Positions 1-4,951 of a DNA stretch of 12,216 bases are shown here, piece after piece (position 1 is the first letter of the stretch; each line of letters begins with the position of its first letter). The notes below the pieces were generated by a model, which saw only the letters and a list, made by a program, of their open reading frames with translations, had not been told where the DNA came from and did no database searches. This DNA comes from a bacterium (GTDB lineage: Bacteria; Patescibacteriota; Patescibacteriia; 2-12-FULL-60-25): NCBI GenBank assembly GCA_020056125.1, contig JAGVIJ010000109.1, positions 1 to 12,216 of the forward strand. Direction: 5' to 3'. The position numbers and the translations under genes are program-made.

Positions 1-60
1 GCGCCGAGCGCCGCGCCGAGCGCGACCCCCAGCGCGGCACCCAGTGCCACGCCGGTGGCC
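1..60 (+). repeat. In-frame Ala-Pro-Ser-Ala tetrapeptide repeat
   Basis: Five successive 12-base units encode APSA, APSA, TPSA, APSA and TPVA. The array reaches the window edge, so its true length is unknown. Such Pro/Ala repeats usually form extended, flexible linkers in exported proteins. Confidence 0.75.
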
Positions 61-1101
61 GAGCCAGCCAAGTCCCCGGACGGAATCGTTCCGTCCGTAG
101 ACGAGACCAAGAACAACCCGTACGCCCTGGACAGTAAGCTGTGCAGGGACTTCCAGAAGCAAGCCGGAGACTGCACGCCCCCGCCGCCCAAGCCCAAGCC
201 GCAGGTGCCCCTCAAGGTCGTCTGTGGTGAGGGCACCACGGGCGAGAACAACAAGAAGACCGGCCGGTGCGAGTGCATCGAAGGTCTCGTCATGGTTCCG
301 GGTCTGGTGCTCGGCAACAAGCGCACGGACAAGTGCGTGCCGGGCGTGCAGGTGCTGATCGGGTTGCAGAAGCAGCTCGAGGAGCTCCGGAAGGCCAAGG
401 CCGATGCCGAGAGCGTCTACGACAAGGACGCGATCGACGCCAAGGTGGCAGAGATCAACCGCCAGGTCGCCGCTCACCTCGCGGGCAAGGCGAGTATCGA
501 GAGCCTGGGTCAGTTGCTCGGGGATATCCTCGGCCTCATGATCCGGGTGACCAAGGTCGAGCAGGGCATCGAGGGTATCAAGAGTGAGCTTCAGGAGAAG
601 TCGCTCGAGTTCGTGGCCGGACTGGGTCTGGGTCTGGGTCTACCGCGCGTGCCCGTGGGCAAGACCCTGGACGGCTACGGCACCATCGGTGTCGCGGCGC
701 AGTTCAGCAACTCGGTGGGAGTGCTGGCCTTGGCCGACATGGGCTTCACGAACCACGACAGCGTGGGAACCGATGCCCAGGCCGGTCTGCGAGTCGGGCC
801 GTTCTACGGCTTCGACAAGGTCGGCAACCACCGGCTCGCCCTCATGGTGGCCATGTCTCAGGAGTGGGACCCGACCGAGACGGATGCGGATCGCCGCTTC
901 CCGGGGTTCAAGGTCGGACCCGAGGTGCGGTACATGGGGTGTCCGCTGACGTTCCTGTGCCTCAGCCCGTACGTGGGCGTGGGGTTCGGAGCGGCCAGCG
1001 GCGTGGACGTCAAGTCTGGCGACCTGTTCTACAAGGACCTGGTCGTGACCCCGGGCCTCGGAGTGGATCTGCTGTTCAGGGCAGGCCGCTACGAGTTCTG
1101 A
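1..1101 (+). CDS. Secreted/surface protein with coiled coil and C-terminal beta-barrel-like domain (5'-partial)
   Basis: The frame is open to base 1, so the N-terminus and any signal peptide lie outside the window. The GTG at 55 is in frame but is probably an internal Val, because the Ala-Pro-Ser-Ala repeat continues upstream of it without a stop and no ribosome binding site precedes it. In order, the visible part has an A/P/S/T-rich linker, a Cys-rich stretch with a proline run (about nt 140-345), a Lys/Glu/Ala-rich heptad-like segment that looks like a coiled coil (about 345-600), and about 165 residues rich in Gly and alternating hydrophobic residues. The last residues are Tyr-Glu-Phe, which fits the YxF end of outer-membrane barrel proteins. 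A C-x5-C pair at nt 940-960 resembles a pair in the protein at 3439-4704. Codons favour C/G in third position. No family is recognised; export and barrel fold are inferred. A hairpin terminator follows. Confidence 0.8.
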   Translation, partial: APSAAPSATPSAAPSATPVAEPAKSPDGIVPSVDETKNNPYALDSKLCRDFQKQAGDCTPPPPKPKPQVPLKVVCGEGTTGENNKKTGRCECIEGLVMVPGLVLGNKRTDKCVPGVQVLIGLQKQLEELRKAKADAESVYDKDAIDAKVAEINRQVAAHLAGKASIESLGQLLGDILGLMIRVTKVEQGIEGIKSELQEKSLEFVAGLGLGLGLPRVPVGKTLDGYGTIGVAAQFSNSVGVLALADMGFTNHDSVGTDAQAGLRVGPFYGFDKVGNHRLALMVAMSQEWDPTETDADRRFPGFKVGPEVRYMGCPLTFLCLSPYVGVGFGAASGVDVKSGDLFYKDLVVTPGLGVDLLFRAGRYEF

Positions 1102-1115
1102 CCGCGACCCACAAG

Positions 1116-1170
1116 GGCTCCCCTGGCAGTTCGGTAAAACGAATTGTCGGGGGAGCCACCTCGCTCTTTT
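1116..1170 (+). terminator. Rho-independent-type terminator after the first gene
   Basis: Outer arms ggctcccc (1116-1123) and ggggagcc (1150-1157) pair perfectly. Inner arms cagttcg (1127-1133) and cgaattg (1140-1146) pair with one G-T wobble around a 6-base loop. A short T run (1167-1170) follows after a nine-base gap, so the U-tract is weak and displaced. The hairpin begins 14 bases after the stop codon. Confidence 0.6.
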
Positions 1171-1262
1171 CCTGGGGCAGGCATCCGCCTTCGCCAAGGC
1201 TATGGCGGGCAGGCCAGGTCAGCCCCTACAACATCTTGCGGGCGGACACACTGGTCCGCCCC
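1171..1262. repeat. REP-like palindromic intergenic repeats
   Basis: Two palindromic units lie side by side. The first (about 1171-1226) contains a core at 1180-1208 matching 3254-3282 with three mismatches, including the shared string ccttcgccaaggct. The second (1240-1261) has perfect arms gggcgga and tccgccc. Both are followed by cccta, the edge motif also seen next to the transposase at 2476-3180. With the following hairpins these fill the 360-base space between the first and second genes. I see no gene there. Confidence 0.65.
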
Positions 1263-1276
1263 TACGTCTTTCTACC

Positions 1277-1449
1277 CCCCGTACTGAACGCTAGTTCCAG
1301 TACGGGGTCCCACGCGAGTTGATCCTAATTCAAGGATTGCCTCACGTGGGACGCTTGAAAGGTCCTGTTTGTCCGAGCGGTTTCGGACAGACTTCAACAA
1401 CCCCGCTCGTCTAGGCGGGTTCGCGAGACGGAATCCGCCACAGGGCGGG
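1277..1449 (+). promoter_or_regulatory. Hairpin-dense leader upstream of the lipoprotein gene
   Basis: Successive inverted repeats are: ccccgtactg/cagtacgggg (1277-1286, 1298-1307, perfect); tcccacg/cgtggga (1308-1314, 1345-1351) enclosing atcct/aggat (1322-1326, 1333-1337); tgtccga/tcggaca (1370-1376, 1383-1389); cccgc/gcggg (1402-1406, 1415-1419); and ccgcc/ggcgg (1435-1439, 1444-1448), the last touching the ribosome binding site. No riboswitch class is recognised and no clear promoter is seen. It could be a structured 5' leader, operators, or an accumulation of palindromic repeats. Confidence 0.4.
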
Positions 1450-1461
1450 AAGGGAGACACC

Positions 1462-2247
1462 ATGAACAAGATGTTCATCGCTCTGTTCGTTTGCATCAGC
1501 ATCATCGGCTTCGGCTGCGCCGGTGACCCCCGGGGTCACGAGGACGATCGGGCGGCCCCGACGGGTGTCGGGGGCGCGGGCGGCGAGAAGGCCGAGACCT
1601 GCGTGGGGAAGTTCGTCGGCGCCGAGTGCGGCACCAACTGCTCGCCCGAGTGCGACGGCAAGTTGGTCTGCATCCTCGGCGCGCTGGAGCCGGCCGAGGA
1701 CGCCAAGGGGCTGTGCGAGGACACCGCGTCCAGCACCAGCTCCAGCGGCAGCACCAGCTCGAGCAGCGGCTCGTCGAGCAGCTCGGGCGAGAGCTCGACC
1801 AGCACCAGCAGCAGCGGCGGCAGCAACGGCAAGGCGTGCCAGGGCTACTTCGAGTGGGTCCCGACCAGCTGGACCCCGGCGGAGAGCGCCAACGTGTACA
1901 CCATGGGTTCCGCCGGCAAGGACGCCAACGGGAACGTCGTGGGTTCCTGGAGCGCTCCCGGCATCTGTCAGATGTCGAAGGACGGCACCAAGCGGTACTG
2001 CACCGTGGGCCTGCTGGACAAGGCCGTGGTCACGTTCCAGATCAGGCTGGACAACCCCGGTTCCGCCACGAAATTCAGCTGGGGCTTCGACCAGGGCAAC
2101 TGGCCGGGCGGCGGAAACGGCAAGGACGTGGGCACCACCACGGTGAAGGTCGCCGGTAACACGGTGGCCTACACCAAGGTGGAGAGCGATCCCTCGGACG
2201 GCCTGGCCGAGACCAAGAACGGCCAGTTCACCGTGAACTGCCCGTAG
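1462..2247 (+). CDS. Cys-rich lipoprotein with poly-Ser/Thr linker
   Basis: A 261-residue exported protein. The start ATG at 1462 is chosen because agggag lies 5 bases upstream and a signal peptide follows directly. That peptide has a basic start, a hydrophobic core and Cys19 preceded by Gly-Phe-Gly, an imperfect lipobox suggesting lipid anchoring. After a Gly/Ala/Asp-rich stretch comes a short Cys-rich module (about residues 45-90), then roughly 35 residues of almost only Ser, Thr and Gly (about 93-128), then a domain of about 130 residues (about 130-261) with several Trp, four Cys and Gly-rich turns. That domain faintly resembles carbohydrate-binding beta-sandwiches (CBM25/26-like spacing of Trp, Pro-Gly and Phe-Asp-x-Gly-Asn-Trp), but I would not assign it without profile or structure searches. 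Ser linkers of this kind are familiar from secreted proteins of myxobacteria, among others. Codons favour C/G in third position. Function unknown. Confidence 0.87.
   Translation: MNKMFIALFVCISIIGFGCAGDPRGHEDDRAAPTGVGGAGGEKAETCVGKFVGAECGTNCSPECDGKLVCILGALEPAEDAKGLCEDTASSTSSSGSTSSSSGSSSSSGESSTSTSSSGGSNGKACQGYFEWVPTSWTPAESANVYTMGSAGKDANGNVVGSWSAPGICQMSKDGTKRYCTVGLLDKAVVTFQIRLDNPGSATKFSWGFDQGNWPGGGNGKDVGTTTVKVAGNTVAYTKVESDPSDGLAETKNGQFTVNCP
1731..1832 (+). repeat. Ser/Thr/Gly low-complexity linker repeat
   Basis: Repeated agc, tcg, acc and ggc codons encode a Ser/Thr/Gly linker between the Cys-rich module and the C-terminal domain of the lipoprotein. The tract probably varies in length between strains, because such codon repeats are prone to slippage. 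Confidence 0.8.
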
Positions 2248-2347
2248 CCCCCATCTCGTCTCGACTCCCCATGTCGAGGCAATTAACCTCCGCACCTTCA
2301 ACATCTAACCCGTGAGGCCCGTGCCTCACGCTGGACTAGTCAGTCCA
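2224..2347 (+). repeat. Run of perfect hairpins at the 3' end of the lipoprotein gene
   Basis: Four inverted repeats follow one another: cagttca/tgaactg (2224-2230, 2234-2240, inside the last codons); ctcgac/gtcgag (2260-2265, 2273-2278); cgtgaggc/gcctcacg (2311-2318, 2323-2330); and tggact/agtcca (2332-2337, 2342-2347). None of the four has a T run. They lie before the real terminator at 2350-2399 and could protect the 3' end of the mRNA. Confidence 0.6.
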
Positions 2348-2349
2348 CA

Positions 2350-2399
2350 AACCGGCGTCTGCGCAGTTCACTCGAACTCGCAGATGACCGGTTTTTTTT
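2350..2399 (+). terminator. Strong rho-independent terminator of the lipoprotein gene
   Basis: Outer arms aaccgg (2350-2355) and ccggtt (2388-2393) enclose further pairing tctgcg/cgcaga and agttc/gaact with small internal loops. Eight T residues follow (2392-2399). Stem length and U-tract are both convincing. Confidence 0.88.
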
Positions 2400-2423
2400 G
2401 TTATCAAACCATCAAATAATCCT

Positions 2424-2540
2424 CGTAGGGGTAGGCCTTGTGCCTACCCGAATATTTGATCGGGCGCCCACCCCGTCATCCGACGGGGCAGGCATGGGGC
2501 GCCCCTACAATCGGCGGGTTTGTTTCGGGCGCACGCCCGG
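2424..2540. repeat. REP-like repeat cluster overlapping the 3' end of the transposase gene
   Basis: Contains an 8-bp stem gggtaggc/gcctaccc with loop cttgt (2429-2449), a 7-bp stem ccccgtc/gacgggg (2471-2477, 2482-2488) that spans the transposase stop codon, and the motif ggcgcccctac. Bases 2424-2471 are identical to 2749-2796 inside the transposase gene, a 48-base exact direct repeat. The T tract of the preceding terminator ends 25 bases away. Confidence 0.85.
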
Positions 2541-3180
2541 ATAAATTTTCATGATCAAATTCCCATTTCAACGGATTTTCCAAAACGTATTTTTGTATTT
2601 TTTCTAAATCATTGTCATCTCTAATGATGTGTTCGTAATAATTGCGTTGCCATAATTTGGTATTTAAAATTATGGTTTGATTATTTTTTAACATTCGAAA
2701 ATATTCGACACTGGTAATGGATTTAAACGCGCCAACAACATCACCCAACGTAGGGGTAGGCCTTGTGCCTACCCGAATATTTGATCGGGCGCCCACAAGG
2801 GGCGCCCCTACGATTGGTTGGTTTGTTCGGGCACCCACAAGGGGCGCCCCTACGAGGGGCAGGGCTTGTCCCTGCCCGAACATATCGGGCGCCCCAACGA
2901 TTGGTTGATTGATGATTGGGATGATCCATAAAATTCCATGGAAATGGTTGGGTAGGATGGCATAAACATCTAATTCCACGGATTCAAAATGGTTTGGTAT
3001 CTCTAACCATGTATTTTTAATCATCTCTCCAACCTCATTCAATCTCATCTCCCCATCCTCAATCTCGCCGAACATACATTTCTTTTGATGCACGCAAATC
3101 GTCACGAAATACGCACCGTGGGTGGAATAATCAAACAACGGCAAGCGGATGGAACGGCGGCTGGGTTGTGGTGTGTCCAT
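2476..3180 (-). CDS. REP-associated tyrosine transposase (IS200/IS605-like Y1, RAYT) with in-frame REP insertions
   Basis: A 234-residue single-strand HUH transposase of the TnpA_REP/RAYT type, whose family members act on REP palindromes. The N-terminus has the family pattern (RRSIRLPLFDYS, then AYFVTICVH). The HUH pair is His79-Phe-His81 in the string LPNHFHGI. The C-terminal helix has YYEHIIR with the likely catalytic Tyr181 or Tyr182, followed by the usual YVLENPLKW. The core is therefore intact and probably functional. Two parts are not family sequence. About residues 91-146 are a VGAPLVGAR-type repeat encoded by REP-like palindromes placed between the HUH strand and the segment TLGDVVGAFKS. 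The last 20 or so residues are also REP-encoded, and the stop lies within a REP hairpin. The gene is richer in A/T than its neighbours and has no Shine-Dalgarno site. It stands alone, opposite in direction to the flanking genes. Confidence 0.92.
   Translation of the reverse strand: MDTPQPSRRSIRLPLFDYSTHGAYFVTICVHQKKCMFGEIEDGEMRLNEVGEMIKNTWLEIPNHFESVELDVYAILPNHFHGILWIIPIINQPIVGAPDMFGQGQALPLVGAPLVGARTNQPIVGAPLVGARSNIRVGTRPTPTLGDVVGAFKSITSVEYFRMLKNNQTIILNTKLWQRNYYEHIIRDDNDLEKIQKYVLENPLKWEFDHENLSGRAPETNPPIVGAPHACPVG
2749..2910. repeat. REP-like palindromes inside the transposase coding sequence
   Basis: At least four palindromic units are packed here. Two have 8-bp stems with the same cttgt loop: gggtaggc/gcctaccc (2754-2774) and gggcaggg/ccctgccc (2857-2877). 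Two are ggcgccc-type units of 26 bases at 2788-2813 and 2829-2854, differing at one position. The motif gattggttg recurs near 2812-2820 and 2899-2907. Read on the - strand, the tract has no stop codon and encodes the VGAP-type repeat of the transposase. Confidence 0.85.
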
Positions 3181-3247
3181 GTATATACCGCTGGCATGTT
3201 TTTATAGCCCTGTCAATTGTGGATAACCCGAGGCGATGGGTTGTTTA

Positions 3248-3316
3248 GGGCACGGCATCCTCCTTCGCCAAGGCTGCGGCGGACAAGTGCCGTGCCCCTA
3301 CGAAATTTATCTTCGT
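3248..3316. repeat. REP-like hairpin upstream of the third exported-protein gene
   Basis: Perfect 10-bp arms gggcacggca (3248-3257) and tgccgtgccc (3288-3297) enclose the core shared with 1180-1208. The edge motif cctacga follows, then a small acgaa/ttcgt hairpin (3300-3304, 3312-3316). It lies between the divergent transposase and the gene at 3439 and upstream of that gene's promoter. The rest of the 258-base gap holds only the promoter and leader. Confidence 0.75.
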
Positions 3317-3336
3317 GGCGGTTCGGTCTAGCGGGC

Positions 3337-3366
3337 TTGACAAAAATCCAAAAATTTGGTTATATC
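3337..3366 (+). promoter_or_regulatory. Sigma-70-type promoter for the gene at 3439
   Basis: A perfect -35 box TTGACA (3337-3342) is followed after 18 bases by TATATC (3361-3366), four of six matches to the -10 consensus. This would start transcription near 3373 and give a leader of about 65 bases with a small agccc/gggct hairpin (3381-3385, 3397-3401) and the ribosome binding site. Confidence 0.55.
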
Positions 3367-3438
3367 TTGATGATTCCACAAGCCCCGTCAAAAGCTGGGC
3401 TAGGGAGTTTGCACCATCAACCACAAGGAGAAACGGCA

Positions 3439-4704
3439 ATGTTGAGAGCACTGTTTGCTTTCCTCATGTTCGTGGCCGTCTCGGCATGCGCCGGGACTTC
3501 GTTCGCTCAAGCTGCCGCGACCGTTCCGGTCGTGGCTGCCGAGCCCAACAAGATGCCGGACAGCCTGGGCTGTCTGACCAAGTGCGCGGCGCAGGGAGTG
3601 TTCTGCGCCGGCGACGTGGCCATGCCCACGGCGTGCGAAAGCATTGCCGAATGCAAGGACACGCACATCTTCAAGGATGCGCTCGTCGCGTTCTGCACCG
3701 CGTGCAGCACGGGCGAGTCGTCCTGCACCGACGCACTGCCGCCCATCACGGTCAAGCCGCAACCCGCGGCCAAGCCCGTGGAGGGTGGCATCCAGAAGGC
3801 CGGTCGCATCAAGCGGCTGACCACGGAGTACATGTGCTCCATGTCCGGCGGAGTCATGCTCGAAGTCTTCGTGGGGTTCGACCCCAAGAAGCAAGAGGTG
3901 GCTCTGCGTCAGGAGTGCCGGAAGTCCGGACCGTTCCTGGACGTGGTGCTCCAGAGGGCCGCGGACAAGTTGCCCGAGAGACCGTCTGCCGTGAAGGCGG
4001 TGCCCAAGCCCGAGGAGGCCAAGCTCAAGTCCGATTACGAGGACGAGCCCGCGGTGGCCACTCCTCCGGGACCCAACCCCAATGACTGGGAGCGAGCCCA
4101 GCCCAACGTGTTCGGTCCGGACCAGGGCGATGCTCTGGCCAATCTGAACAAGGCACAGGAGGAGCAGGCCGCAGCGCAGCAGGCGCAGGCCAAGGCGCTC
4201 GCGGAGCTGAACACCAAGGTGGCGCTCGAGCCCAGCGGGTTCGGGTTGCAGTTCAACGCCGCGGCCGGCATCCACGTATTGCGGCCGTACGGCCAGAAGT
4301 TGTTCACGGTGGGCGGCGAGCTCTTGCTCATGCCTGCTCTGACCGACACCTGGCGCTTGGCGCTGGGTCTGGGCGGAGCCTACGCCGGCCAGGACAACGA
4401 CGACGACCACATGGGCATGGTCGCGCCCTACATCGGTTTGGAGAAGCGGTTCCAGAACGACGTGGTCTACCTGGGCTTCGGCGCTCTGGCCGAGGTGAGG
4501 ATGGATGACACGGGTCGGGCGGAGTTCGGCTCGTACGGAGCTCAACTCAAGCCGCAGTTCTGCTTCGGACAGACCAGTAAGGCCTGTCTGAACGTGAACG
4601 TGGCGCTCATGGCCACGCACTTCTACGGCCAGAAGACCGACGTGATCTTCTGGGACGTGGACGCGGTGTTCGGCGCCGGAATCGGCGGCCGCTTCGGTCG
4701 GTAG
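3439..4704 (+). CDS. Exported Cys-rich protein with coiled coil and C-terminal beta-barrel-like domain
   Basis: A 421-residue exported protein. The ATG at 3439 is chosen over in-frame upstream codons because aaggag lies 8 bases before it and a clear signal peptide begins there. The signal could end in a lipobox (Val-Ser-Ala-Cys17) or a signal peptidase I site (Ser-Phe-Ala23); the sequence allows both. Next come a Cys-rich module (about residues 48-97), a Lys/Pro-rich linker, a Gln/Ala-rich coiled-coil-like stretch (about 230-260) and a Gly/aromatic C-terminal domain of about 150 residues with alternating hydrophobic residues, suggesting a beta-barrel. A C-x7-C pair at nt 4561-4587 occupies a place equivalent to the C-x5-C pair of the protein ending at 1101, so the two are probably homologous or share an architecture. 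The last residue is Arg, not the usual Phe of outer-membrane barrels. Third-position C/G is strongly preferred. Function unknown; a surface structural or adhesive role is only a guess. Confidence 0.87.
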   Translation: MLRALFAFLMFVAVSACAGTSFAQAAATVPVVAAEPNKMPDSLGCLTKCAAQGVFCAGDVAMPTACESIAECKDTHIFKDALVAFCTACSTGESSCTDALPPITVKPQPAAKPVEGGIQKAGRIKRLTTEYMCSMSGGVMLEVFVGFDPKKQEVALRQECRKSGPFLDVVLQRAADKLPERPSAVKAVPKPEEAKLKSDYEDEPAVATPPGPNPNDWERAQPNVFGPDQGDALANLNKAQEEQAAAQQAQAKALAELNTKVALEPSGFGLQFNAAAGIHVLRPYGQKLFTVGGELLLMPALTDTWRLALGLGGAYAGQDNDDDHMGMVAPYIGLEKRFQNDVVYLGFGALAEVRMDDTGRAEFGSYGAQLKPQFCFGQTSKACLNVNVALMATHFYGQKTDVIFWDVDAVFGAGIGGRFGR

Positions 4705-4712
4705 CTACGTGC

Positions 4713-4730
4713 CCCCGATAGCTATCGGGG
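4713..4730. repeat. 18-bp perfect palindrome
   Basis: The sequence ccccgatagctatcgggg reads identically on both strands and begins 9 bases after the stop codon. It has no T run of its own, so it could be a dyad binding site, a REP-like element or an mRNA 3' stabiliser ahead of the terminator at 4738. Confidence 0.7.
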
Positions 4731-4737
4731 CTACTTG

Positions 4738-4775
4738 CGCGCATTTTTCCCTACGGAGAGTGCGCGTTTTTTTTT
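4738..4775 (+). terminator. Rho-independent terminator of the third exported-protein gene
   Basis: Arms cgcgca (4738-4743) and tgcgcg (4761-4766) pair perfectly and are followed directly by nine T residues (4767-4775). Confidence 0.85.
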
Positions 4776-4798
4776 ACTCGTCCGACTTTGGTCTTTAG

Positions 4799-4904
4799 AA
4801 AAAAACTCCCCCTTGGGTCAAGGGGGAGCACGAGGGGGTTAGCCTAAATAATTTTAAAGCGTGGGTTCTAACCCCTCCAGCCTCCCCTTAATCTAAGGGG
4901 AGGA
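4799..4904. repeat. Foldback, MITE-like element with nested hairpins
   Basis: Perfect arms ctcccccttg/caagggggag (4806-4815, 4819-4828) at the left and cctcccctta/taaggggagg (4881-4890, 4894-4903) at the right are joined by ggggttag/ctaacccc (4835-4842, 4868-4875). The reverse complement of the right half resembles the left half along about 36 bases, so the whole element folds back on itself. No coding capacity is seen. An A run at 4799-4805 means the left hairpin could also act as a terminator for - strand transcripts. It fills the space between the left gene cluster and holB. Confidence 0.7.
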
Positions 4905-4951
4905 AAATAGATAGTGCATTGATAATAAAATTCTGTGCTAAGATATTTTCC

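Noticed and set aside
55..57. GTG as the start of the first gene
   Set aside because: The frame is open to base 1 and the Ala-Pro-Ser repeat continues across it, so the true start is outside the window.
640..1197. Antisense frame over the first gene, and + strand frames overlapping it at 584-949 and 864-1322
   Set aside because: Shadows of the high third-position C/G frame, with no domain or ribosome binding site.
1411..2304. A long antisense frame over the lipoprotein gene
   Set aside because: Low-complexity Ala/Arg translation that mirrors the Ser-codon repeats; no start signals.
2749..2910. CRISPR array
   Set aside because: Units are palindromic and irregularly spaced, spacers are not unique or uniform in length, and the tract lies inside a transposase frame. 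REP repeats explain it.
2717..2929. Short + strand and second - strand open frames over the REP tract of the transposase
   Set aside because: REP repeats lack stops in several frames; the - strand transposase frame has the HUH and Tyr motifs.
3217..3438. Upstream extension of the gene at 3439
   Set aside because: It crosses a REP-like hairpin and a TTGACA promoter; the ATG at 3439 has a good ribosome binding site and signal peptide.
3400..4620. A 406-codon open frame antisense to the exported protein at 3439-4704
   Set aside because: It exists because third-position C/G codons suppress antisense stops. Its translation is Arg/Leu/Gly/His-rich with no recognisable domain, while the + strand frame has a signal peptide and ribosome binding site.
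4919..4951. TTG start for holB
   Set aside because: The family start matches MLKHILGQ at 4952, and the added residues have no support.
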